64,000 nucleotides of DNA from Sphingomonas sp. NFR15 (GTDB lineage: Bacteria > Pseudomonadota > Alphaproteobacteria > Sphingomonadales > Sphingomonadaceae). The notes beneath the pieces are model-generated. The model was not told the origin of the DNA and did not search any database. It saw nothing but the letters and a program-made list of their open reading frames with translations. The stretch spans positions 935,753 to 999,752 of the forward strand of contig NZ_FMWX01000001.1 of the NCBI RefSeq assembly GCF_900103265.1, given 5' to 3'. Of the stretch, positions 17,192 through 26,094 are shown one piece after another; within the stretch, counting starts at the first letter, position 1; each line of letters begins with the position of its first letter. The position numbers and the translations under genes are program-made.

Positions 17192-17500
17192 ATGATCCTG
17201 CGCGACGTGGCGCATATCCGCACCGGCGACAAAGGCGACATTTCGCAGATCGCCGTTATCGCCTATTCCGCCGCCGATTTCGCCCTGCTGGCAGAGCATG
17301 TGACCGCCGATCGGGTCGCCGGCCATTTCGCCGATCTGCCGATCCGCAGTATCCACCGCTACGAGCTTCCCGCGCTGGGCGCGCTCAACTTCGTGCTGGA
17401 AGGCGCGCTGCGCGGCGGCGTCACCCGGTCGCTCGCGCTCGACGCCCACGGCAAGACGCTTGGCGCGCAACTGCTCGATCTCATCATCGACCGCGACTGA
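17192..17500 (+). CDS. AtuA-like small (ferredoxin-fold) partner
   Basis: 102 residues. 'DVAHIRTGDKGDISQIAVIA' and 'YELPALGALNFVLEGALRGG' match the C-terminal domain of fused AtuA proteins. It starts one base after the large-subunit stop, so the two halves are probably made in equal amounts and associate. Confidence 0.85.
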   Translation: MILRDVAHIRTGDKGDISQIAVIAYSAADFALLAEHVTADRVAGHFADLPIRSIHRYELPALGALNFVLEGALRGGVTRSLALDAHGKTLGAQLLDLIIDRD

Positions 17501-17511
17501 AAGGTTCGATC

Positions 17512-19512
17512 ATGCCAAAATCGCACATCTTCCTCGCCGGGTCCGCGCTGGCGGCCCTGCTCGCGGCGCCGGCGTCGGCACGCCTCGAACGCATCCAGAT
17601 CGACAGCGTGACGCCAGCCAAGGCCGCCACGCCGACGGCCTATGAGATCGTGCGCGGCCGCTTCTTCGGGACGTTGGACCCGGCCGACGCGCACAACCGC
17701 ATCATCACCGACATCCAAGGGGCGCCGCGCGACGCGCGCGGGCGTGTCGCTTATTCGGCGACCTTCGTGATAGCCCGGCCCGTCGATCCCGCCAAGGCGA
17801 GCGGCGTGCTGTTCTACGATGTGCCGAACCGCGGTGGCTGGCCGATCGACGCCGATCCCGACGGCAACGTGCGCGTGATAAGCGGCTGGCAGGGCGATCT
17901 TACGCCCGGCGCCGATGTCCAGTCCGCGACCGTACCGATCGCGCATGCGCGCGATGGCGGTCCGCTGACCGGACCGGTGCTCGCCCGCTTCGTCGATATG
18001 CCCGCCGGCGCGAAATCGCTGCCGATTACCGGCAGCATCGGCAAGCCGACCCTCCGCCCCGCGCCGGTGTCGCTCGATACGACCAAGGCGCGGCTGTTCC
18101 GTCAGACCGCCGACACCGCCGAACCGGTCGATATCAGCCCGCGCGACTGGGCCTTCGCCGATTGCAGCACGACGCCCTTCCCCGGCACGCCCGATCCGGC
18201 CAAGCTGTGCGTGCGCGGCGGCTTCGATCCGGCCTATGCCTATACGCTGATCTACCAGGGCAAAGACCCGCTGGTGCTCGGAATCGGCTTCGCCGCGACG
18301 CGCGATCTCGTCGCGTATTTGCGCAGCGGCAAGCCCGACGATCGCGGCACCGCCAATCCGGCGGGGGCGATCCGCTGGACGGTGGCGAGCGGAACCTCGC
18401 AATCGGGCAATTTCCTCAAGAGCTTCGTCAATCTCGGCTTCAACGCCGATGAGACTGGCAAGCGCGTGTTCGACGGGGTCAACCCGAACATCGCCGCGCG
18501 GCAGGTGCCGCTCAACCTGCGCTTCGCAGTGCCCGGCGGTGCCGCGACGCTTTACGAGCCGGGCAGCGAAGGGACATTGTGGTGGGGCCGCTATGATGAC
18601 GTCGCGCGCGGCCGCGGCACGAGCAGCCTGCTGGATCGCTGCCGGGCGACCGATACCTGCCCGAAGATCATCGAGACGTTCGGCTCGGCCGAATTCTGGG
18701 GGCTGCGCATGTCGCCCGGCCTGATTGGCACCGATGCCAAGGCTGATCTTCCGCTCCCGCCGGACGTGCGCCGCTATTACTTCCCTTCGGTCACGCATGG
18801 CGGTTCATGGACCGGCGGCTTCAAGAGCGCGGGTGATCCGAAGTCGCCGGTCTGCGCGCTGCCCGGCAATCCCAATTCCTCGCTCGAAAGCCTGCGCGCG
18901 GCGCAGACGATGCTGATCGCCTGGGTTCGCGACGGCACGGCCCCGCCGCCGAGCCGCTACCCGACGCTCGAGCACGGCGATCTCGTCGAAGCGAATGCCA
19001 CCGCGATCGGCTTCCCGACCTGGCCGGGCGCGCCTTCGCCGGACGGCAAGCTCAACGTGTTCCTCGATTACGACATGGGAAGCGGCTTCGCCTATCACGA
19101 CATCAGCGGGGCGATCACGCGGCAGCCGCCGATCGTGCGCGGCGTGATTCCGTCGCGTGTGCCGCGCGTGAACGCCGATGGCAACGAAACATCGGGCGTC
19201 CCCTCCGTGCAGCTCCAGGTTCCGCTCGGCACCTATCTCGGCTGGAACATCCAGTCGGCCGGCTGGGGCAAAGGGGGCGGTTGCGGCTTCTTCGGCGGCT
19301 ACGTGCCATTCGCGCGCACGCGCGCCGAACGGCTGGCGGCGCACGATCCACGACTGTCGCTCGAGGAACGGTATCGCGATCACGACGGCTTCGTGGCGAA
19401 GGTCCGCAGCGTCGTCGCCAGCCAGCAGGCGGCCGGCTGGCTACGCGACGACGACGCGAAAAAGCTCATTGCTCAGGCAGTAGAAAGCGACGTCCTCGTC
19501 AGTCGCCGATAA
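17512..19512 (+). CDS. secreted alpha/beta-hydrolase-domain protein (~70 kDa)
   Basis: 666 residues with a signal peptide ('IFLAGSALAALLAAPASA'). The nucleophile elbow is 'SGTSQSGNFLKSFVNLGFN' (GxSxG form GTSQSG); downstream are 'FPSVTHGGSWTGGF' and 'GGGCGFFGGYVPFARTRAER'. This is the large periplasmic alpha/beta hydrolase-domain family seen in sphingomonads, of undefined substrate and probably esterases. AAGG lies eight bases before the ATG. It stands between the AtuA pair and the TonB receptor, consistent with hydrolysis of an imported ester. Confidence 0.8.
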   Translation: MPKSHIFLAGSALAALLAAPASARLERIQIDSVTPAKAATPTAYEIVRGRFFGTLDPADAHNRIITDIQGAPRDARGRVAYSATFVIARPVDPAKASGVLFYDVPNRGGWPIDADPDGNVRVISGWQGDLTPGADVQSATVPIAHARDGGPLTGPVLARFVDMPAGAKSLPITGSIGKPTLRPAPVSLDTTKARLFRQTADTAEPVDISPRDWAFADCSTTPFPGTPDPAKLCVRGGFDPAYAYTLIYQGKDPLVLGIGFAATRDLVAYLRSGKPDDRGTANPAGAIRWTVASGTSQSGNFLKSFVNLGFNADETGKRVFDGVNPNIAARQVPLNLRFAVPGGAATLYEPGSEGTLWWGRYDDVARGRGTSSLLDRCRATDTCPKIIETFGSAEFWGLRMSPGLIGTDAKADLPLPPDVRRYYFPSVTHGGSWTGGFKSAGDPKSPVCALPGNPNSSLESLRAAQTMLIAWVRDGTAPPPSRYPTLEHGDLVEANATAIGFPTWPGAPSPDGKLNVFLDYDMGSGFAYHDISGAITRQPPIVRGVIPSRVPRVNADGNETSGVPSVQLQVPLGTYLGWNIQSAGWGKGGGCGFFGGYVPFARTRAERLAAHDPRLSLEERYRDHDGFVAKVRSVVASQQAAGWLRDDDAKKLIAQAVESDVLVSRR

Positions 19513-19553
19513 CCGATCAGTTCAACGCATCGATCAATCAGAAGATTATATTT

Positions 19554-19572
19554 CTGTTCTGGAACGGAACAG
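19554..19572. promoter_or_regulatory. palindrome upstream of the TonB receptor
   Basis: CTGTTC-N7-GAACAG (19554-19559 / 19567-19572) sits in the 212-base gap before the receptor. Inside it GTTCTGGAAC forms a nested dyad and GGAAC repeats directly. It may be an operator; the binding protein is unknown. Confidence 0.35.
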
Positions 19573-19724
19573 GCCACTCATACACAGACAAGAACGTCCG
19601 AAGCCGGATGTCGTCGAGAGGATGCAAGGCCAGTCGCCCGCGACCTGACCTGATACGACCGCCCGTGACTGGCGGCATGATCCCTCACGCGTCCGGTATT
19701 TCGGCCACAAAGGGGAAACTGCCG

Positions 19725-22517
19725 ATGACCAATCCGCTTGCATGTTCGCATCGCCTTCTCGGCGGCCTCTCGATCACCGCGCTTGCGATGATGCTGGCCA
19801 CCGCCGCGAGTGCACAGGCCGCTGATCCACAGCAGCCTCCGGCGGCCGATCCGCAAACGCCCCCGCCTGCGGAGATCACGCCCGACATCGTCGTGACCGG
19901 CTCCTATCTGCGCAACGTGCGGCAGGAGGATCGCGCCTCGCCGATCCTGTCGATCGATGCCGCGAACCTGGCGAAGACCGGCGTCACCTCGCTTGGCGAC
20001 ATCACCCGCTTCATTCCGCAGAACGTCGGCAGCGCCGGTGGTATCCAGGATCTCGCCAAGGGCGGCGGCGCAGATTCGCGCGATACCCGCTCCGCCAACC
20101 TGCGCGGGCTCGGCGCGGGCGCGACGCTGGTGTTGCTCAACGGGCGGCGGGTCGTACCGGCCGACGGCTTCGTCAACCTCAACAGCCTGACGCCCGAGAT
20201 CGCGATCGACCGGGTCGAGACCGTGCTTGATGGCGCATCGTCCACCTATGGCGCGGACGCGGTCGCGGGTGTGTTCAACGTCATCACCAACACGCGTTTC
20301 AACGGCCTCAAGGTCTCCGCCCAATATACCCACATCGACGATACCCCCGCCGCCACCGTGCAGGCGATGTGGGGCATCGGCAGCGGTCGCTTTCACACCG
20401 TCACCTCCGCCGCGTATCGCTATCAGGCCGGGCTTCAGAACAGCCAGCGCGAAGTGACGAACTTCTTCAACCCCTCCTCGGGTGCGGGCGCCAATCCGGG
20501 CGCGTTCACGCTCTATTCGCGGCCGCAAACCGCCAGCGGCGGCGATGTCGTGCTCAACGGCAACAATTATTCGACCCTTTATGATCGCTTCAGATCCTCC
20601 GCCGGTACGCTGACGGTCGTCGATCCCAATTGCGGTTCGGCGGCCAGCCAGAGCCGCTACGTCCCCGCGGCGAACAGTCCCGGCTTCGGCCTCGGCTCGT
20701 GCCAGTTCAGCTTCCAGGCGCAGAACCCGATCCGGCCCGAGGCGAAGAGCTACCTCATCCACAACGACACCTCGTTCGAGATCGCGCCGGGGCAGACCTT
20801 GTTCGCCGAGATCGGAATCTATCATCAGGATTCGAACCGCCGCAGCGTGCCGTCCTATGCGCAGAACCGCGTCGGCGCGCGCCCGCCGATCGTGCCGGCG
20901 AGCAATCCCTATAACCCCTTCGGCGTCGATGTCGCCTTCATCGGTCGCGCGATCGGCTCGCAGGGCTTCCCCGGCTATCCCTATCGCCTGATTCAGGACA
21001 AGGTCGATCAGGGCCAGTTCGTCGTCGGCGCGCGCGGGAACATCAGCGGAAACTGGAAGTACACCGCCAACGCGACCTACTCGCGCGCCGACATTTCCTC
21101 GACCGACCGCGACACCGACATGAATCTCTTCCAGGCCGCGCTCAACGGCTATGGCGGCCCGAACTGCAACATCCGTTACAGCGGGCCGGGCGCCGGCGCG
21201 CAACCCGGCGTCGGCAACTGCCTCTATTTCAGCCCCTTCACCGCCGACGTGTCCAAGATGGACCCGTCGCTGATCTACAATCTGCAGAGCAACGTCACCA
21301 CGCTGTCCAAGATCGAATATATGATCGGCGAAGCGGTCGTGAACGGTTCGCTCGCGCAGATCAACGGCCACTCGCTCGACGTCGCGGTCGGCGCGCAATA
21401 CCGCAAGGAGAAGCAGTCGAACACCTATTCGGACCTGCTGCTGAGCGGGTTCGGCGGTTTCCTCGGGCCGAACCGCAACACCGCCTTCAGCCGTGAGGTG
21501 AAAAGCGTGTTCGCGGAGGCGAATTACGAGGTCGTCACCGGCCTCAACGTCAACGCCGCCGCGCGCTATGAGGATTACGGCAACTTCAGCACGACCGCGC
21601 CCAAGATCGCGGTGAACTGGCGCATCCTGCCGCAACTGTCACTGCGCGGTTCGGCGAGCAAGGCGTTCCAGGCGCCGAGCATCGCCAATTCCGCCGCCGT
21701 GCTGATCTCCACCAACGTCGCCAACATCATCGATCCGCGCGACGGCACGACGACCTTCCGGTCGGTCCAGCAATATGGCAACCCAGGTCTGCAACCGCAG
21801 AAAGCGGACGTGTTCAACGTCGGCGCGACGCTGCTGCCGATCCAGAACCTCAGCCTGTCCGTCGATTACTGGCACTACAAGTACAAGAACCAGATCCAGC
21901 TTCAGAACGGTCAGGCGGTCATCAACGCCGCCCCCAACGGCCCCAACGTCATCCGGGATGCGAGCAGGGTCGCCCAGTCCGTCATCGTGTCCTCCTACAA
22001 CGCACCCAGCGGCACGGGTACGTCGGGTATCGACGTCGCGGCGAACTATCGCTTCGAGGTCGGCGCGGCGCATGTCACCCTGCGCGACAATCTGAGTTAC
22101 CTAGCGACCTATGATGTCGATACCGGCACGATCGTCTATGACGGCGTCGGCCACCGCAACAACTACCAGACCTCACCGCTCACCTCGGCCGCCGCGCCGC
22201 GCTGGCGCAACCTCGCCAGCATCGATGTTTCGCTCGGCGACCATTTCCTGTCGGGCACCTGGCGTTACGTATCGAGCGTGATCGACGATTATCAGCAGGT
22301 CGTCGGCGCGCCGACGGTGGCGCGGGTCGGCGCATGGTCGGTGTTCGACGTGCAATACGGCCTGCAATTCGGTGCGGACAAGCAGTACGAACTCACGCTC
22401 GGCATGATAAACGCGTTCGACACCGCACCTGCCAAGGCCTTGTACACCGGATATCTCTCGACGCTGGGGGACCCCTATGGCCGCCAGGCGTATGTCCGTG
22501 TCAGCGCCAAGTTCTAA
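19725..22517 (+). CDS. TonB-dependent outer-membrane receptor
   Basis: 930 residues with a signal peptide ('SITALAMMLATAASAQA') and Pro-rich linker. Plug domain: 'DIVVTGSYLRNVRQEDRASP', 'RGLGAGATLVLLNGRRVVPA', 'IDRVETVLDGASSTYGADAV', 'AGVFNVITN'. A long beta-barrel follows with 'GSASKAFQAPSIAN' and the terminal aromatic 'YVRVSAKF'. ATG at 19725 follows AGGGGAA. It imports a substrate too large for porins, presumably the one attacked by the neighbouring secreted hydrolases. It is followed by a hairpin. Confidence 0.93.
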   Translation: MTNPLACSHRLLGGLSITALAMMLATAASAQAADPQQPPAADPQTPPPAEITPDIVVTGSYLRNVRQEDRASPILSIDAANLAKTGVTSLGDITRFIPQNVGSAGGIQDLAKGGGADSRDTRSANLRGLGAGATLVLLNGRRVVPADGFVNLNSLTPEIAIDRVETVLDGASSTYGADAVAGVFNVITNTRFNGLKVSAQYTHIDDTPAATVQAMWGIGSGRFHTVTSAAYRYQAGLQNSQREVTNFFNPSSGAGANPGAFTLYSRPQTASGGDVVLNGNNYSTLYDRFRSSAGTLTVVDPNCGSAASQSRYVPAANSPGFGLGSCQFSFQAQNPIRPEAKSYLIHNDTSFEIAPGQTLFAEIGIYHQDSNRRSVPSYAQNRVGARPPIVPASNPYNPFGVDVAFIGRAIGSQGFPGYPYRLIQDKVDQGQFVVGARGNISGNWKYTANATYSRADISSTDRDTDMNLFQAALNGYGGPNCNIRYSGPGAGAQPGVGNCLYFSPFTADVSKMDPSLIYNLQSNVTTLSKIEYMIGEAVVNGSLAQINGHSLDVAVGAQYRKEKQSNTYSDLLLSGFGGFLGPNRNTAFSREVKSVFAEANYEVVTGLNVNAAARYEDYGNFSTTAPKIAVNWRILPQLSLRGSASKAFQAPSIANSAAVLISTNVANIIDPRDGTTTFRSVQQYGNPGLQPQKADVFNVGATLLPIQNLSLSVDYWHYKYKNQIQLQNGQAVINAAPNGPNVIRDASRVAQSVIVSSYNAPSGTGTSGIDVAANYRFEVGAAHVTLRDNLSYLATYDVDTGTIVYDGVGHRNNYQTSPLTSAAAPRWRNLASIDVSLGDHFLSGTWRYVSSVIDDYQQVVGAPTVARVGAWSVFDVQYGLQFGADKQYELTLGMINAFDTAPAKALYTGYLSTLGDPYGRQAYVRVSAKF

Positions 22518-22535
22518 TGCGCAAATCTCGCCGTC

Positions 22536-22579
22536 TCTCCTGCCGATGCGTTTCCGGAGAAATCCGCGTCGGCAGGAGA
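22536..22579 (+). terminator. hairpin after the TonB receptor
   Basis: TCTCCTGCCGA (22536-22546) pairs perfectly with TCGGCAGGAGA (22569-22579) across a 22-base loop, 18 bases after the receptor stop. There is no strong T-run, so it may act as a weak terminator or transcript-end stabiliser. Confidence 0.55.
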
Positions 22580-23102
22580 TCGAGGCCTCTCACGCATATA
22601 GATCCGACGGCCGGGTTCGGCGAGGCGAGACGTTTTCAAATGGCCCGCGGCACGACGCAATGTGGTCGACTGCTGCCGTCGCGTCTTCGGACGCAGCCGT
22701 CGTTTGCGTCCACACTTGGGAAGTCGGGTTTCGATTGAAGCGACCGCCCGCAGGCGTGATCACCGCCATTCGGCGAACGCGCACGACTGGCCGATACGCC
22801 CCGGCGGCTTCCGGGCGTCTGAAAGAGCTTTTGTAGATGCTTCGGTCGCCTCAAGCATGTCTGACGTCTCGCCACCCGCTATGATCGCTTGGCCATCCAC
22901 TTCGCGGCCGCCGGCGCCATCGTCAGGCTGCGCTGGATGTCGATCCGCTGGACGTGGATTTGCGCAACGCACAGCTACGCCGGTGCAGGGGCCGTCCACG
23001 CGATCGCATCAATGCCGATCAGAGGGCCATCGGCTCCGATTATGGCGAGTTATCGCCTCGCGCACGCCGAGGGTCTCGGCCATTCGGACGAGATCGGCGA
23101 CC

Positions 23103-23220
23103 GATGGCACCCGCATAGCGGTTGCCGGCAATTCGGTCGGCGGCGACATGACCGCCGCGATTACGCTGATGGCCAAGGATCGTGATGGCCCGAAGATCAG
23201 CTACCAGGCTAATGGTGTCC
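23103..23220 (+). pseudogene. remnant of an alpha/beta-hydrolase-3 (Hsl-type esterase) gene
   Basis: In the gene-free stretch 22580-23338, one frame reads 'DGTRIAVAGNSVGGDM' then 'ITLMAKDRDGPKISYQ'. This matches the nucleophile-elbow segment of hormone-sensitive-lipase-type esterases (usual form RIAVxGDSAGG...A...DRGGP). No family similarity continues in frame on either side and a stop follows at 23232. A possible decayed 'SYRLA' segment lies upstream in another frame. I read it as a degraded gene; nothing else recognisable is seen in 22580-23102. Confidence 0.5.
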
Positions 23221-23338
23221 GCGACCGACGCTAGTGTCGAAACCGCATCGTATCGCGAGTTCGCGGGTGGCATCCGCGACCCTATCGGTCGCTGACCGAT
23301 TTTCGACCGGCTTCGAGCCGGCCCGCGTCCGGCAAGGG

Positions 23339-24244
23339 TCAGGCGGCGATCTCGCTCACGAAGTCCAGAAACGCCTGGACCTTTGCCGGAACGATAGGAG
23401 AGGCATGATGGAAAGCATAGAGCGGGAAGGTCTCATCCGACCAATCCTGTAGCAGATGGACGAGGCGCCCCGCCGTGATGAGATCGCGTGCGTAGATATC
23501 CAGCAGTTGCGCGATTCCAGCGCCGCCCAGGCAAGCGCCAAGCAACATCCCGGTATCGGTGACGAGGAGTGCCCCGCTTGCGGCCACGGCCACCGACTTC
23601 TTTCCCCGATGCAACTCCCAATCGTAGGGGCGACCGGTTGCGTCGTTGCGGATCAGCAGACAATGGTGTTGCCCATGCGACAGGTCCTGGGGCGTCCGGG
23701 GTTGCCCATGGCGCTCGACATAGGCCGGTGCCGCGCAGGTTACGACGCGAGTGCGCAGCAGCAGGCGCGCCTTCAGAGACGAGGGTTCGGGCTCTCCGAA
23801 CCGAACCGCCACATCGAAGCCGTCGCCGACGAGATCGCCCATCCGATCCCGCACGCCGACATCGACCGCCAGCTCCGGGTACCGCGCCAAAAACTCTCCG
23901 AGTCTGGGCGACAGCAGATGATGCCCGAATGTGCCATCGACGTTGACCCTGAGCCGGCCTCGAACGACGGCTCTGTTGCCGGCGGCGCGAACAGCAGCAT
24001 CCTGGATTCCGGCCAGCAGCGGAGATACGGCCTCGTAGAAGCTTCGCCCCTCGTCGGTCAGGGATATCGCGCGAGCGCTCCGGTTGAATATGCGGACTCC
24101 GACCCGCTCCTCCAACCGTGCCACAGCGCGGCTCACCGCAGGCTGCGTCAACCCCATCGCCTCTCCGGCACGCGCGAAGCTGCCGGCTTCCACAACGGCC
24201 GAGACCGCACCGATCCCGCTCAGCAACCTAGTATCGAACACCAT
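23339..24244 (-). CDS. LysR-family regulator
   Basis: 301 residues. HTH 'AVSAVVEAGSFARAGEAMGL' continuing 'TQPAVSRAVARLEERVGVRI', then a type 2 periplasmic-binding fold ('GRLRVNVDGTFGHHLLSPRL', 'DVAVRFGEPEPSS'). It resembles the AaeR/DsdC-like group that controls divergent oxidoreductases. The start at 24244 faces the SDR at 24367 across an AT-rich control region, so it probably regulates the two downstream SDRs. Confidence 0.9.
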   Translation of the reverse strand: MVFDTRLLSGIGAVSAVVEAGSFARAGEAMGLTQPAVSRAVARLEERVGVRIFNRSARAISLTDEGRSFYEAVSPLLAGIQDAAVRAAGNRAVVRGRLRVNVDGTFGHHLLSPRLGEFLARYPELAVDVGVRDRMGDLVGDGFDVAVRFGEPEPSSLKARLLLRTRVVTCAAPAYVERHGQPRTPQDLSHGQHHCLLIRNDATGRPYDWELHRGKKSVAVAASGALLVTDTGMLLGACLGGAGIAQLLDIYARDLITAGRLVHLLQDWSDETFPLYAFHHASPIVPAKVQAFLDFVSEIAA

Positions 24245-24366
24245 AAGGCATACTTTCAGTCATTCATGCATTAACATTTATGTATTATATTGATTCATGG
24301 CGCAAAACTAGATTTGTTCCCCGGAGCCGAACCTCTTCGGCCCGACAAGAGAGAACGGAGAAAGAC
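24245..24366. promoter_or_regulatory. AT-rich LysR / SDR divergent control region
   Basis: The segment around 24255-24300 is AT-rich with repeated half-sites (TTCATGCATTAAC, ATTTATGTATTATA, TGATTCATGG) that fit LysR T-N11-A operators. A GGAG ribosome site before 24367 completes the region. Sites are inferred from pattern only. Confidence 0.5.
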
Positions 24367-25104
24367 ATGAGCAAGAACGGAAAAGTTGCCCTGGTCACCG
24401 GTTCATCGCGCGGGATTGGGGCTGAGATAGCGGTTCGCCTCGCGGCCGACGGTTACGCCGTGGTCGTCAACTACGCGGGCGGCGTCGGTCCGGCACAGGA
24501 GGTTGTCGACAAGATCAAGGCGGCAGGCGGCGACGCGATCGCGGTTCAGGCCGACGTTGCCGATCCGGCCGCCGTGGCGGCGATATTCGAGCAGACCGAG
24601 AAGACGTTCGGCGGCATCGATGTCGTCGTCAATTCCGCCGGCGTGATGCTGCAGGCGAGGATCGCCGAACTGCCCGACGACATGTTCGACCGGAGCATGG
24701 CCATCAACGTCAAGGGCACGTTCAACGTCTGCCGCGAGGCCGCGAACCGCGTTCGCGAAGGCGGCCGCATCATCAACATTTCGACCAGTGTCATCGGCAT
24801 GCGCCTGCCGACCTACGGCCTGTACGTGGCAACGAAGGCGGCAGTGGAGGCCATGACACAGGTTCTCACGCAGGAGATGCGCGGGCGCAACATCACCGTG
24901 AACGCGGTCGCCCCAGGGCCGGTCGCCACCGAGTTGTTCCTCCATGGCAAAAGCCCCGAGCTGATCGATCATATGGCGAAGCTCAATCCGCTCGAGCGGC
25001 TGGGTCAGCCGGCGGATATTGCGCGTGTCGTGTCGTTCGTGGCCGGCCCGGAGGGCGCCTGGGTCAACGGCCAGGTTCTCCGCGCGAATGGCGGAATGTG
25101 CTGA
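24367..25104 (+). CDS. SDR-family oxidoreductase
   Basis: 245 residues. TGSSRGIG, 'NSAGVMLQA' (NSAG variant of NNAG), 'NISTSVIGMRLPTYGLYVAT' containing the catalytic Tyr-x3-Lys, and 'NAVAPGPVATELF'. The loop after strand two ('VNYAGG') suggests NADP, as in FabG-like and 3-ketoacyl reductases. ATG at 24367 follows ACGGAG. It is first of a two-SDR unit opposite the LysR gene. Confidence 0.9.
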   Translation: MSKNGKVALVTGSSRGIGAEIAVRLAADGYAVVVNYAGGVGPAQEVVDKIKAAGGDAIAVQADVADPAAVAAIFEQTEKTFGGIDVVVNSAGVMLQARIAELPDDMFDRSMAINVKGTFNVCREAANRVREGGRIINISTSVIGMRLPTYGLYVATKAAVEAMTQVLTQEMRGRNITVNAVAPGPVATELFLHGKSPELIDHMAKLNPLERLGQPADIARVVSFVAGPEGAWVNGQVLRANGGMC

Positions 25105-25138
25105 GCCGACCTCTCCCTCCGATCGAAGGACAATCATC

Positions 25139-26035
25139 ATGAAGCAGGTAATTCTGGTCACCGGTGCGTCGAGCGGGTTTGGCCTCCTCTCCGCACAGGC
25201 GCTCGCGAAGGCAGGGCATGTCGTGTATGCGTCGATGCGTGAAACCACGGGTCGCAACGCGACCAAGGTGGCCGAGGTCGAAACCTACTCGAAAGACAAC
25301 GGCGTCGATCTGCGCACCGTGGAACTCGACGTGCTGTCCGAAGCGTCGGTGAACGCGGGCATCGATAAAGTCATCGCGGACAACGGTCGCCTCGACGTGG
25401 TCGTGCACAATGCCGGCCATATGGTGTTCGGCCCCGCCGAAGCCTTCACGCCCGAGCAATATGCCGAGCTCTACGACATCAACGTGCTCTCCACGCAACG
25501 CGTGAACCGCGCGGCGCTCCCCCACCTCCGTAAACAGGGTCGCGGGCTGCTTGTCTGGGTCTCGTCGAGTTCGGCGCGGGGTGGCACACCGCCATTCCTC
25601 GCCCCCTACTTCGCAGCGAAAGCGGGCATGGATTCGCTCGCGGTCTCCTACGCGGCCGAAGTGGCGCGCTGGGGCATCGAGACATCGATCGTGGTGCCGG
25701 GCGCTTTCACGAAGGGCACGAACCACTTCGCCCATTCCGGCGCGCCCGCCGATCAAGAGCGCGCCACCGAGTATCTGGAGGGCCCTTACAAAGGCGTCTC
25801 CGAGCAGGCGCTCCATGGGCTAGCTGCCCTTGAGCCAGCCGATGCCGATGCCGGAGAGGTGGCGGTCGCGATAGCGGCGATCGTCGATGCCCCCTTCGGC
25901 AAGCGACCATATCGAGTCTACGTCGATCCTTCGCAGGATGGCGCGGAAGAGGTGTTCCGGGTCGGGGATCGCATGCGCCGCGAGATGTTTCAGAACATCG
26001 GCCTGCAGGATTTGCTCAAGCCTCGCGTCAACTAG
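25139..26035 (+). CDS. SDR-family oxidoreductase (extended)
   Basis: 298 residues. TGASSGFG, 'HNAGHMVFGPAEAFTPEQ' (HNAG variant), 'WVSSSSARGGTPP', catalytic 'YFAAK' and 'VVPGAFTKGTNHF'. The C-terminal 60 residues extend beyond the core fold. GAAGGA lies eight bases before the ATG at 25139. It follows the previous SDR by 34 bases and ends at a hairpin. Confidence 0.9.
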   Translation: MKQVILVTGASSGFGLLSAQALAKAGHVVYASMRETTGRNATKVAEVETYSKDNGVDLRTVELDVLSEASVNAGIDKVIADNGRLDVVVHNAGHMVFGPAEAFTPEQYAELYDINVLSTQRVNRAALPHLRKQGRGLLVWVSSSSARGGTPPFLAPYFAAKAGMDSLAVSYAAEVARWGIETSIVVPGAFTKGTNHFAHSGAPADQERATEYLEGPYKGVSEQALHGLAALEPADADAGEVAVAIAAIVDAPFGKRPYRVYVDPSQDGAEEVFRVGDRMRREMFQNIGLQDLLKPRVN

Positions 26036-26045
26036 CCCGTACGGC

Positions 26046-26067
26046 GGGAGAGTCTATCGGCTCTCCC
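26046..26067 (+). terminator. hairpin after the two-SDR unit
   Basis: GGGAGAG (26046-26052) pairs with CTCTCCC (26061-26067) across an 8-base loop, 11 bases after the SDR stop and before the convergent hydrolase. No T-run. Confidence 0.5.
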
Positions 26068-26094
26068 TCCCATCGGCGCATTCGGCTACCCCCT

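Noticed and set aside
19578-21635. 685-codon open frame antisense to the TonB receptor
   Set aside because: Shadow frame with biased composition; the plus strand has a full TonB receptor.
22334-22836. Small frames after the TonB receptor
   Set aside because: Overlap the receptor end and terminator hairpin; no motifs or conserved look.
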